Positions 1 through 6,779 of a stretch of DNA of 64,000 bases are shown piece after piece. The notes under the pieces were generated by a model. That model was not told the origin of the DNA and searched no databases. It saw only the letters and a program-made list of their open reading frames with translations. This DNA comes from CAVTWH01 sp963738365 (GTDB lineage Bacteria > Actinomycetota > Actinomycetes > Mycobacteriales > Micromonosporaceae). The DNA lies in NCBI GenBank assembly GCA_963738365.1, contig CAVTWH010000006.1:744001-808000 (forward strand). Direction: 5' to 3'. Numbering within the stretch: the first letter of the stretch is position 1; each line of letters opens with the position of its first letter. Made by a program: the position numbers and the translations under genes.

Positions 1-2
1 GC

Positions 3-284
3 TGTGTCGCCGCCGAGTCGGCGGCCGGCGGCCTGGACAGCAAGCTCAGCGCCGACGGCACCGACGCGGCCGCGATCAAGGCCGACATCACCAGCGTCAA
101 GCAGCAGATGGACGCCGCCGCGGCGAAGTCGAAGAACGCCGACGCCAAGGCCGCCATCCAGAAGTTCTCCCAGGATCTGCAGGAGCTGCTGCAGGGCATG
201 GACGCCGGGACCATCGCGCCGGACATCGAGGCCCGGATGACGGCGGACGGCAACGCGGTCGACAAGGCCTGCGGCCGCCACTGA
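3..284 (+). CDS. C-terminal part of an unknown helical, probably secreted protein (5' end outside window)
   Basis: The open frame enters from the left edge and stops at TGA 282-284, giving about 93 residues. The visible part is rich in Ala, Lys, Gln and Asp, with heptad-like spacing suggesting long helices, and has one Cys near the visible start and one three residues before the final His. No catalytic motif is visible. Many small actinobacterial exported proteins look like this, but the signal peptide region is missing, so export is a guess. A strong hairpin follows 18 bases after the stop. Function unknown. Confidence 0.6.
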   Translation, partial: CVAAESAAGGLDSKLSADGTDAAAIKADITSVKQQMDAAAAKSKNADAKAAIQKFSQDLQELLQGMDAGTIAPDIEARMTADGNAVDKACGRH

Positions 285-302
285 CGCCAGCTGTCGAGCG
301 CT

Positions 303-350
303 CGGAGCCCGGTCGGTTGTCACCCGACGGTGGTGACCGACCGGGCTCCG
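303..350. terminator. Strong hairpin terminator
   Basis: Arms 303-317 and 336-350 are perfect complements (15 bp), and an inner GTCACC/GGTGAC pair (319-324, 332-337 region) can extend the fold. There is no T-run, as is usual for actinobacterial terminators. It lies just after the stop at 284. Confidence 0.75.
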
Positions 351-422
351 CGCTTACCCGACCGGCCCGCTGTCCGACCGGGGCTTGCTGTTCGCCGTGT
401 GATCCGGCTGGTCGCCAGCGCG

Positions 423-600
423 GCATGGCCCGGGCAACGCGGCATGGCCCGGGCAGCGAGGCGTGGTCCGGGCAGCGAGGCGTGGTCCGGGCAGCGAGGC
501 GTGGTCCGGGAACGCCGGGCAACGCGGTGCGGTCCGGGCAGGCGGTGCGGCGCGGGCAGGCGGTGCGGCGCGGGCAGGCGGTGCGGTTCGGGGCAGGCGG
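423..600. repeat. Two adjoining GC-rich tandem arrays (19-mer then 18-mer units)
   Basis: Units of 19 bases start at 423, 442, 461 and 480 (core GTGGTCCGGGCAGCGAG), with a fifth, degenerate unit from 499. From 527 the period changes to 18 bases (core GTGCGGCGCGGGCAGGCG) with units at 527, 545, 563 and 581. The array fills most of the 320-base gap between the terminator and the stop of the SAM hydrolase gene. It has no unique spacers, so it is not a CRISPR. I see no gene in this gap. Confidence 0.85.
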
Positions 601-604
601 TGCG

Positions 605-1387
605 TCAGTGGGTCAGCCGGACCACGTCGCCGGGGGCCAGGCGTAGCGCGTGGGCGGCGTCGGCGCCGTTGACGGCGATCGCCACCAGGCCGGCGGAGTC
701 GACGTAGACCACCGGCTCGCCGGGGGCGCCGTCGGCGAAGGTACGTCCGACGCGGACCGGGGCGGTGCCCAGCCGGGCGCTGGCCGGCCAGCCGGCCAGG
801 GCGGTGCCGGGGGCGGCCAGCTGCACGTTGCCGTACCCGTCGACGGTCAGCACCTCGGCCTCCAGGAAGCCGGCGCCGGAGCGCACCAGCGGCTCGGGCA
901 GGCGGGCCAGCGTGCGTGGGTCGACCGGCTCGCCGGCCTCGGCCAGCGGCTGTCCACCGGCCAGCCGGGCGGCCACCGGGGCGAAGACGTCCCGGCCGTG
1001 GAAGGTGGCGCTGACCGGGTGGCGGTGCCAGCCGGCGTTGGTCAGCGCCACGGCGGCGCGTACTCCGCCGAGCGCCTCGGCGGCCGGCAGCAGCAGCCCG
1101 TTGTCCGGCCCGACCAGCAGCCCCCGGGGGGCCTCGACGGCCAGCGCACGGCGGTGCGTACCGACGCCCGGGTCGACCACAGCCACGTGCACGGCGGGCG
1201 GCAGCGTGGTCACGGTCTGGGCCAGCACCCGGGCGCCCCGGGAGACGTCCTGCGCTGGTACCAGATGGGTCACGTCGATGACGCGGCAGTGCGGCGCGTC
1301 CACCGCCAGCACCCCGTGCAGGGCCGCGACGAAGCCGTCGGCCAGACCGTAGTCGGTGGTCAGGGTGACCCAGTCGAAGCGCGCCAT
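605..1387 (-). CDS. SAM hydrolase (DUF62, S-adenosyl-L-methionine hydroxide adenosyltransferase family)
   Basis: 260 residues, full length for the family that splits SAM with water into adenosine and methionine. Visible motifs are TTDYG (10-14), VDPGVGT (71-77), VGPDNG (92-97) and FHGRD (129-133). Asp72, Arg79 or Arg80, and His123 can supply the Asp-Arg-His set expected of hydrolases; the related halogenases (chlorinase SalL, fluorinase) lack it. A -10 hexamer TAGGGT ends six bases before the ATG, so the transcript is probably leaderless. It stands alone, with no halogenase or biosynthetic genes beside it. The activity is inferred from family and has not been tested against the chlorinase alternative. 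Confidence 0.85.
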   Translation of the reverse strand: MARFDWVTLTTDYGLADGFVAALHGVLAVDAPHCRVIDVTHLVPAQDVSRGARVLAQTVTTLPPAVHVAVVDPGVGTHRRALAVEAPRGLLVGPDNGLLLPAAEALGGVRAAVALTNAGWHRHPVSATFHGRDVFAPVAARLAGGQPLAEAGEPVDPRTLARLPEPLVRSGAGFLEAEVLTVDGYGNVQLAAPGTALAGWPASARLGTAPVRVGRTFADGAPGEPVVYVDSAGLVAIAVNGADAAHALRLAPGDVVRLTH

Positions 1388-1402
1388 GCCGGCACCCTAC
1401 GG

Positions 1403-1912
1403 TCAGCCGGCCGGTGGCGTGTCGAAGAGCACGCAGGTCGAGGTGGCGTGCGCGCAGAGCCGGTCGGCCGCGTCGAAGAGCCGGGCCTGGGCCAGCGCCG
1501 TGGTACGCCCCTGGGAGATCAGCTCGCCGACCGCGCGCAGCCGCCCGGAGCGCAGGGTGACCGGCCGCAGGAACTTCACCGTGAGGTCGAGGCTGGTGTA
1601 CCCGCGCCCGGCCGGCAGGACGGAGTGCACCGTGCAGCCGGCGGCCGAGTCGAGCAGGGTGGAGATGACCCCGCCGTGCACCGAACCGAGCGGGTTGAAG
1701 TGGTACTCCTGCGGGGTGAGCAGGAAGGTCACCGAGCCGGCCGAGACTTCCAGGCCGTCGACGCCGATGGTCGCCATGATCGGCGGGCCGGGCAGTTCGC
1801 CGTCGCGCATGGCGGTGAGCAGTTCCAGGCCGCTGCGCCGGCCGATCTGGGCGGCCGTGGCCAGCGGGTCGTGCCAGGTGATGGTGCGCTCACGGGCCTG
1901 CGTGTCGGTCAT
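1403..1912 (-). CDS. PaaI-type hotdog thioesterase
   Basis: 169 residues from the ATG at 1912. The hotdog signature HFNPLGSVHGGVISTLLDSA sits at 71-90, followed by the conserved sheet region (LTVKFLRPV) and a C-terminal ATSTCVLFD strand. Family members hydrolyse acyl-CoA thioesters; the substrate is unknown. A longer in-frame reading back to 2158 exists, but it would run over the divergent HxlR gene and its promoter. A -10 CAGCCT ends six bases before 1912, favouring a leaderless start here. The 55-base gap to the HxlR gene makes it a plausible target of that regulator. Confidence 0.85.
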   Translation of the reverse strand: MTDTQARERTITWHDPLATAAQIGRRSGLELLTAMRDGELPGPPIMATIGVDGLEVSAGSVTFLLTPQEYHFNPLGSVHGGVISTLLDSAAGCTVHSVLPAGRGYTSLDLTVKFLRPVTLRSGRLRAVGELISQGRTTALAQARLFDAADRLCAHATSTCVLFDTPPAG

Positions 1913-1931
1913 GGCTCCAGGCTGGCCGCGC

Positions 1932-1960
1932 TTGCTGAGTCTGTCAAGCAGACCTAGCCT
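1932..1960 (+). promoter_or_regulatory. Leaderless promoter of the HxlR gene
   Basis: -35 TTGCTG (1932-1937), 17-base spacer, -10 TAGCCT (1955-1960), then seven bases to the ATG at 1968. The spacer region overlaps CTTG/CAAG arms (1931-1934, 1945-1948), a weak possible operator between the two divergent genes. Confidence 0.6.
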
Positions 1961-1967
1961 GGGCGGT

Positions 1968-2618
1968 ATGAGACCTGCGGCACTGGACTGGTCGGCGGAG
2001 AACTGCACCGTCGGCCGGGCCATGGAGATCATCGGCGAGCGCTGGACCGTCCTGGTGCTCCGGGAGATCTTCAACGGCATCCGGCGCTTCGACGACATCC
2101 GGGTCCGCACCCCGGTGCCCCGCCAGGTGCTCAGCGACCGGCTGCGCACCCTGGTCACTCACGGCATCCTCTACCGGCACCGCTACCAGGAGCCAGGCAC
2201 GCGGCCCCGGGACGAGTACCGGCTCACCCCGATGGGCTTCGACCTCTACCCGGTGCTGGCCGCCATCCGCGACTGGGGCGACCGTTACCTCGCCGGGCCG
2301 GAGGGCTCGCCGGTGGAGCTGGCGCACCGGGACTGCGGGGCGCCGGTGCACGCCGTGCTGCGCTGCGACGCCGGCCACCAGGTCCCGCCCGGCCGCGACG
2401 TGCTGCCCCGCCCCGGGCCGGGTGCCCGGCCACTGCCCGGGCCGCCGGGCGCGGCGGTTCAGCCCGGGCCGCCGGGCGCGGCGGTTCAGCCCGGGCCGCC
2501 GGGCGCGGCGGCTGGGCCGGGGTCGCGGGCCGGGACGGCTCACAGCCAGCCCCGGCGGCGGAAGAGCACGAACAGCACGGCGCAGGCCAGCGCCATGAGG
2601 GCCAGGCAGAGCGGGTAG
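1968..2618 (+). CDS. HxlR-family winged-helix regulator with a repeat-expanded C-terminal tail
   Basis: 216 residues as read. Residues 9-110 form a standard HxlR domain with the N-terminal Cys13 and the block GERWTVLVLREIFNG. Cys123 and Cys133 follow in the usual tail. Typical family members end near residue 155-160. Here three 27-base repeats (2435-2515) code for PGPPGAAVQ units, and the frame then runs 79 bases into the antisense 3' end of corA before stopping. The tail therefore looks like a product of repeat expansion with loss of an earlier stop. It is leaderless and divergent from the thioesterase gene, which is its likely target; the effector is unknown. Confidence 0.8.
   Translation: MRPAALDWSAENCTVGRAMEIIGERWTVLVLREIFNGIRRFDDIRVRTPVPRQVLSDRLRTLVTHGILYRHRYQEPGTRPRDEYRLTPMGFDLYPVLAAIRDWGDRYLAGPEGSPVELAHRDCGAPVHAVLRCDAGHQVPPGRDVLPRPGPGARPLPGPPGAAVQPGPPGAAVQPGPPGAAAGPGSRAGTAHSQPRRRKSTNSTAQASAMRARQSG
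2435..2515. repeat. 27-bp tandem repeat in the hxlR 3' end
   Basis: Three near-identical units start at 2435, 2462 and 2489 (core CCCGGGCCGCCGGGCGCGG). Each codes in frame for nine residues of Pro, Gly, Ala, Val and Gln. Confidence 0.85.
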
Positions 2619-3511
2619 CCGAAGCTCCAGGACAGCTCCGGCATGTGCCGGAAGTTCATCCCGTAGACGCCGGCCACCAGGGTCGGCACCGCCACGATGG
2701 CGGCCCAGGCGGAGATGCGGCGCATGTCCTCGTTCTGCGCGGTGGAGACCTTGGTCAGGTGCGCGGTCAGGATCGAGGCCAGCAGCTCGTCGTAGGAGCG
2801 CACCGCGCCGGCCACCCGCAGCACGTGGTCGGCCACGTCCCGCAGGTACGGGCGGCTGTCGTCGGGCAGCCAGCGCTCGTCCCCGCGCAGTAGCCCCTGG
2901 GCCACCGGTACCAGCGGGGCCACCGCGTCGCGCGCCTCCACCACTTCGCGCTTGAGGTAGTAGATGCGGTCGGTGACCCGTTCCCGGGACGGGGAGAAGA
3001 CCCGGGTCTCCACGTCGGTGATGTCCTCGCCGATGGCGTCGCTGACGGTGCCGTAGTCGTCCACGATCTGGTCGACGACGGCGTAGAGCACCGCGTACGG
3101 CCCGCGCCCGGCCAGTCGGGCGGCGCCGTCCAGCCGCCGCCGGGCCGGCTCCTCCGGGCGGTACGCGCCCCGGCGCACGGTCAGCACGTAGCTCGGGTGC
3201 AGGAAGAATGAGAACTCGCCGCGCTCGACGGCCGGCCCCGCCGGGTCGTAGCCGAGCGTCTTGACCACAACGAACACCACCTCGCCGTAGGTCTCCCGCT
3301 TGGGGCGCTGGTGGGCGCCACTGATGTCCTCCAGGGCCAGCCGGTGCAGGCCGAACACCCGGCCCAGGGCGGCCACCTCGGCGGGCTCCGGCTCGGTCAG
3401 GTGTACCCAGAGGTACCCGGGCCGGTTGACGGAGCGCTCGCGCGCCGCGGCGAGGTCCGGTCCGGCGTCGCTGGCCGTTCCGTCCTGGAAGATGGTGCAT
3501 TGCACCGTCAT
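2540..3511 (-). CDS. corA: CorA-family magnesium/divalent cation channel
   Basis: 323 residues. The N-terminal two thirds form the soluble funnel domain. Two membrane helices lie at the C-terminus, the first ending in the hallmark YGMNF (GMN at 284-286), followed by a short acidic loop and a last helix ending in basic residues on the inside. This is the layout of CorA pentameric Mg2+/Co2+ channels. A -10 TAGCCT ends six bases before the ATG, so it is probably leaderless. The 3' end overlaps the HxlR reading frame in antisense. The ion is inferred from the GMN motif; zinc exporters of the ZntB branch also carry it. Confidence 0.9.
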   Translation of the reverse strand: MTVQCTIFQDGTASDAGPDLAAARERSVNRPGYLWVHLTEPEPAEVAALGRVFGLHRLALEDISGAHQRPKRETYGEVVFVVVKTLGYDPAGPAVERGEFSFFLHPSYVLTVRRGAYRPEEPARRRLDGAARLAGRGPYAVLYAVVDQIVDDYGTVSDAIGEDITDVETRVFSPSRERVTDRIYYLKREVVEARDAVAPLVPVAQGLLRGDERWLPDDSRPYLRDVADHVLRVAGAVRSYDELLASILTAHLTKVSTAQNEDMRRISAWAAIVAVPTLVAGVYGMNFRHMPELSWSFGYPLCLALMALACAVLFVLFRRRGWL

Positions 3512-3585
3512 GCCGGAAGGCTACCCGCGCCGGCGGCGCCGTGGGCCGCGCGCCCGGGCATCCGGGCGGATGACAGGATCGGTGC

Positions 3586-4515
3586 ATGCGGCTCGCTGTC
3601 TTCGTCGAACCCCAGCTCGGTGCCTCCCACGCCGATCAGGCCCGGATCGCCCGGCACGCCGAGGAGCTGGGCTTCGAGGCGTTCTTCCGGTCCGACCACT
3701 TCCTCACCATGGGCGGCGGCAGCGGCCTGCCCGGCCCCACCGACTCGTGGGCCACGCTCGCGGCGCTGGCCGTGCAGACCGACCGGATCCGGCTCGGCAC
3801 CCTGGTCACCTCTGCCACCTTCCGGCCGCCCGGCCTGCTCGCCGTCACCGTGGCCCAGGTCGACCAGATGAGCGGCGGCCGGGTCGAGCTGGGCCTGGGC
3901 GCCGGCTGGTACGAGGCCGAGCACCGCGCCTACGGCTTCGCCTTCCCGCCGGTCCGCGAGCGCTTCGACCGGCTGGAGGAGCAGCTGGCAATCCTCACCG
4001 GGCTGTGGGACACGCCGGAGGGGGAGACGTTCACCTTCCGGGGCGGGTACTACGACCTGTACGACTCGCCGGCGCTGCCCAAGCCGGTCCAGCCGGGCGG
4101 CCCGCCGGTGATCGTGGGCGGGACGGGCAGCCGGCGTACCCCTCAGCTGGCGGCGCGCTACGCCGACGAGTACAACGTGGCCTTCGTGTCGGTGGCCGAT
4201 GCCGCCGCCGCGTTCGAGCGCGCGGCGCTGGCCTGCGAGGTGGAGGGCCGGGAGGGGGCGGGGCACGCGCCGCTGGTGCTCTCCACGGCGCAGACCGTGG
4301 TCTGCGGCCGCGACGACGCCGAGGTGGCCCGGCGCCGTTCGGCGGTCGGCGGCAACCCACGCCTGGCCGGCACTCCGGCGCAGGTGGTCGACCAGATCGG
4401 CGAGTACCTCGACCTGGGGGTGAGCCGGCTGTTCCTGCAGATCATCAACCTGGCCGACCTGGGCCACCTGGACCTGATCGCCGAGGCGGTCGCGCCGCAG
4501 CTGCCGCCCGGCTGA
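3586..4515 (+). CDS. F420-dependent LLM-class oxidoreductase
   Basis: 309 residues with a luciferase-like barrel. The FRSDHF segment (about 27-32), TDRIRLGTLVTSATFRPPG (about 65-84) and SGGRVELGLGAGWYEAEH (about 95-112) are the strands and loops that hold F420 or FMN in this family. The substrate cannot be read from the sequence. A -10 CAGGAT ends six bases before the ATG, suggesting leaderless transcription. It converges on the quinone oxidoreductase with a ten-base gap. F420 rather than FMN use is inferred from the actinobacterial context. Confidence 0.85.
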   Translation: MRLAVFVEPQLGASHADQARIARHAEELGFEAFFRSDHFLTMGGGSGLPGPTDSWATLAALAVQTDRIRLGTLVTSATFRPPGLLAVTVAQVDQMSGGRVELGLGAGWYEAEHRAYGFAFPPVRERFDRLEEQLAILTGLWDTPEGETFTFRGGYYDLYDSPALPKPVQPGGPPVIVGGTGSRRTPQLAARYADEYNVAFVSVADAAAAFERAALACEVEGREGAGHAPLVLSTAQTVVCGRDDAEVARRRSAVGGNPRLAGTPAQVVDQIGEYLDLGVSRLFLQIINLADLGHLDLIAEAVAPQLPPG

Positions 4516-4525
4516 CCCGCGCGGC

Positions 4526-5488
4526 TCAGGGGATCAGCAGCAGCTTTCCGGTGGTACGCCGGCCGGCCAGGTCCGCGTGCGCCCGGGGGGCGTCGGCCAG
4601 CGGGTAGCGCTCGTGCACGCGCACCCGCAGCTGCCCGTCGGCCACGGCGTCGAGCACCGCGCCGGCCCGCTCCCGCAGCTCCTCGCGGGTCCGTACGTAG
4701 TGCCCCATGGTGGGGCGGGTGACGTAGAGCGAGCCGAGCGTCTGCAGCCGGTTGAGGTCGAACGGCGCCGGCTTGCCGCTGGCGTACCCGTAGAGCACCA
4801 TCACCCCGCGGACCCGCAGGCTGGCCAGGCTCTCCTCGAAGGTGTCGGCGCCGATGCCGTCGTAGACGGCGGCCACCCCGTCGCCGCCGGTGAGTTCGCG
4901 TACCCGGTCGGCGAAGCCGTCGTAGCCGAGTACCTCGTCGGCGCCGGCCGCCCGGGCCAGCTCGGCCTTCTCCGGCGTGGAGACGGTGGCGATCACCCGG
5001 GCCCCGTGCGCGGTGGCCAGCTGGGTGAGCAGCAGGCCGACCCCACCGGCGGCCGCGTGCACCAGCACCGGGTCGCCGGGGCGTACCGGGTAGGAGTCGG
5101 TGACCAGGTACTGGGCGGTGATGCCCTGGAGCAGGACGGCGGCGGCCTGCTCGGTGCTGACCTGCTCGGGGATGGGGATGAGCCGGTCGGCGGGGGCGAG
5201 GGCGTACTCGGCGTAGGAGCCGGCCAGGTCGACCGAGGCGACCCGGTCGCCGGGGGCCACGTCGGTCACGCCGGGGCCGACGGCGGCCACCGTACCGGCG
5301 CCTTCGCTGCCGGGGGTGAACGGCAGCTGCTTCGGGTAGAGGCCGCTGCGGTGGTAGGTGTCGACGAAGTTGACGCCGGCCGCCTCGATCCGGACGAGCG
5401 CCTCGCCGGCGGCCGGTTCGGGGGTCTCCGCGTCGGCGGTGACCAGCGCTTCGGGGCCGCCGGGCTGGGCCACCTGGATGATCCGCAC
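4526..5488 (-). CDS. NADPH:quinone oxidoreductase (QOR-type, zinc-independent MDR family)
   Basis: 320 residues. The N-terminal GroES-like part contains GVNFVDTYHRSGLYP, the quinone reductase signature, and the HAAAGGVGLLLTQLA stretch is the nucleotide-binding turn. The zinc ligands of alcohol dehydrogenases are absent. It should reduce quinones or similar enones with NADPH in the cytoplasm. The start is GTG at 5488, with a -10 CAGAGT six bases upstream. The start is 68 bases from the divergent padR gene, so the two promoters lie close together. Confidence 0.88.
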   Translation of the reverse strand: MRIIQVAQPGGPEALVTADAETPEPAAGEALVRIEAAGVNFVDTYHRSGLYPKQLPFTPGSEGAGTVAAVGPGVTDVAPGDRVASVDLAGSYAEYALAPADRLIPIPEQVSTEQAAAVLLQGITAQYLVTDSYPVRPGDPVLVHAAAGGVGLLLTQLATAHGARVIATVSTPEKAELARAAGADEVLGYDGFADRVRELTGGDGVAAVYDGIGADTFEESLASLRVRGVMVLYGYASGKPAPFDLNRLQTLGSLYVTRPTMGHYVRTREELRERAGAVLDAVADGQLRVRVHERYPLADAPRAHADLAGRRTTGKLLLIP

Positions 5489-5530
5489 GTTCGTACTCTG
5501 CCGCGCGCCGGGCGGTTCGGCAAGGCGGGT

Positions 5531-5558
5531 ATGTACTCGGTGTATATCCTGAGTGTAT
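5531..5558. promoter_or_regulatory. Candidate PadR operator over the promoter of the exporter operon
   Basis: ATGTACTC (5531-5538) and GAGTGTAT (5551-5558) form an imperfect inverted repeat (6 of 8) around GGTGTATATCCT. The -10 TATCCT (5545-5550) and the ATG at 5557 lie inside it, a position that would give autorepression. Confidence 0.5.
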
Positions 5559-6093
5559 GGTGCCTGCCATGAGCGTCCCCCTCACCCTGCTCGGCCTGCT
5601 GGAGCGTGAACCCAGCCACGGCTACGACCTCAAACGCGACTACGACACCTACTTCGGTCGCGGCAAGCCGCTGCCGTTCGGCCAGGTGTACTCGACGCTG
5701 GGCCGGCTGGCCAGGGACGGCAAGGTGGTGGTCAGCGACGTCGGCCCGGGCGTCGGGCCGGACCGCAAGCGGTACGTCATCACCGACAGCGGAGCCACCG
5801 AGGTGCAGACCTGGCTCGCCGAGCCGGTCGAGCCCGAGCCGCACCTGCAGACCGTGCTCTTCGCCAAGGTGGTCCTCGCCCTCATGCTCGGCCGCCCCGC
5901 CGAGGAGTACCTGGACGCCCAGCGCCACACCCACCTGCGCCGGATGCGTGAACTGACCGAGCTGCGCCGCTCCGGCGCCCTGGTGGACGCCTGCCTCGCC
6001 GACCACGGCCTCTACCACCTGGAGGCCGACCTGCGCTGGATCGACCAGACCGTGGCCCGACTGGACAGCCTGGCCCGGGAGGTACGCCGATGA
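5557..6093 (+). CDS. PadR-family transcriptional regulator of an ABC exporter
   Basis: 178 residues. Winged helix of the PadR N-terminal type at about 5-80 (LLGLLEREPSHGYDLKRDYD; GQVYSTLGRLARDGKV), then a C-terminal helical dimerisation part. Two ATGs are possible, at 5557 and 5569. The first has TATCCT ending six bases before it, matching the leaderless pattern of the window. The stop overlaps the next start (ATGA), so it is co-translated with the ATPase gene. PadR proteins commonly repress neighbouring drug-exporter genes and are released by the exported compound; that role is inferred here. Confidence 0.88.
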   Translation: MVPAMSVPLTLLGLLEREPSHGYDLKRDYDTYFGRGKPLPFGQVYSTLGRLARDGKVVVSDVGPGVGPDRKRYVITDSGATEVQTWLAEPVEPEPHLQTVLFAKVVLALMLGRPAEEYLDAQRHTHLRRMRELTELRRSGALVDACLADHGLYHLEADLRWIDQTVARLDSLAREVRR

Positions 6094-6779
6094 GCACCGC
6101 GCTGGTCCAGGCCAGCGACGTGGTGCTCTCCTTCGGCGAGACCCCGGCGCTGCGCGGCGCCACCCTGTCCGTGCAGCCCGGCGAGATCCTCGCCGTGATG
6201 GGCCCCAGCGGCTCCGGCAAGTCCACCCTGCTGCACTGCCTCGCCGGCATCCTGGTGCCGTCCGGCGGCGAGATCCACTTCGACGGGCGCCGGATCGACA
6301 AACTCAGCGAGGCGGCGCGCAGCGCCCTGCGCCGGGACAGCTTCGGCTTCGTCTTCCAGTTCGGGCAGCTGGTACCGGAGCTGACCGCCGAAGAGAACGT
6401 GGCGCTGCCGCTGCTGCTCGGCGGGGTACGCCGGGGGCCGGCCATCCAGCGGGCGCGCGGCTGGTTCGACCGGCTGGGCCTGGGCGGCCTGGAGCGGCGC
6501 CGCTCCGGCGAGCTGTCCGGCGGGCAGGCGCAGCGGGTGGCGCTGGCCCGGGGACTGGTCACCGGGCCCCGGGTGCTGTTCGCCGACGAGCCGACCGGCG
6601 CGCTCGACTCGGTCACCGGCGAGCAGGTGATGGACCTGCTGGTGGACACCGCGCGCGGCGAGGGCACCACGGTCGTCCTGGTCACCCACGAGCCGAGAGT
6701 CGCCGCCTACGCCGACCGCGAGGTGATCGTGCGGGACGGTCAGGTCAGCGCGTACAGCCTGGAAAGGAGCGGGCGGTGA
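6090..6779 (+). CDS. ABC transporter ATP-binding subunit (MacB/LolD type)
   Basis: 229 residues, one complete nucleotide-binding domain. Walker A GPSGSGKST spans 38-46, the Q-loop is near QFGQLVPELTAEENV, the signature is LSGGQAQRVALARGL and Walker B is VLFADEPTGALD. This arrangement pairs with FtsX-type permeases that move substrates by a lever mechanism rather than through a classical channel. It overlaps padR by four bases and the permease start by four bases (GTGA), so the three genes form one tightly coupled operon. Confidence 0.93.
   Translation: MSTALVQASDVVLSFGETPALRGATLSVQPGEILAVMGPSGSGKSTLLHCLAGILVPSGGEIHFDGRRIDKLSEAARSALRRDSFGFVFQFGQLVPELTAEENVALPLLLGGVRRGPAIQRARGWFDRLGLGGLERRRSGELSGGQAQRVALARGLVTGPRVLFADEPTGALDSVTGEQVMDLLVDTARGEGTTVVLVTHEPRVAAYADREVIVRDGQVSAYSLERSGR

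Noticed and set aside
423..600. CRISPR array
   Set aside because: Repeats are directly joined with no unique spacers and no cas genes are present. The same reasoning applies to 24292-24458.
605..1387. Annotation as chlorinase or fluorinase
   Set aside because: The residues expected of the water-using hydrolases can be placed and there is no biosynthetic context for a halogenase.
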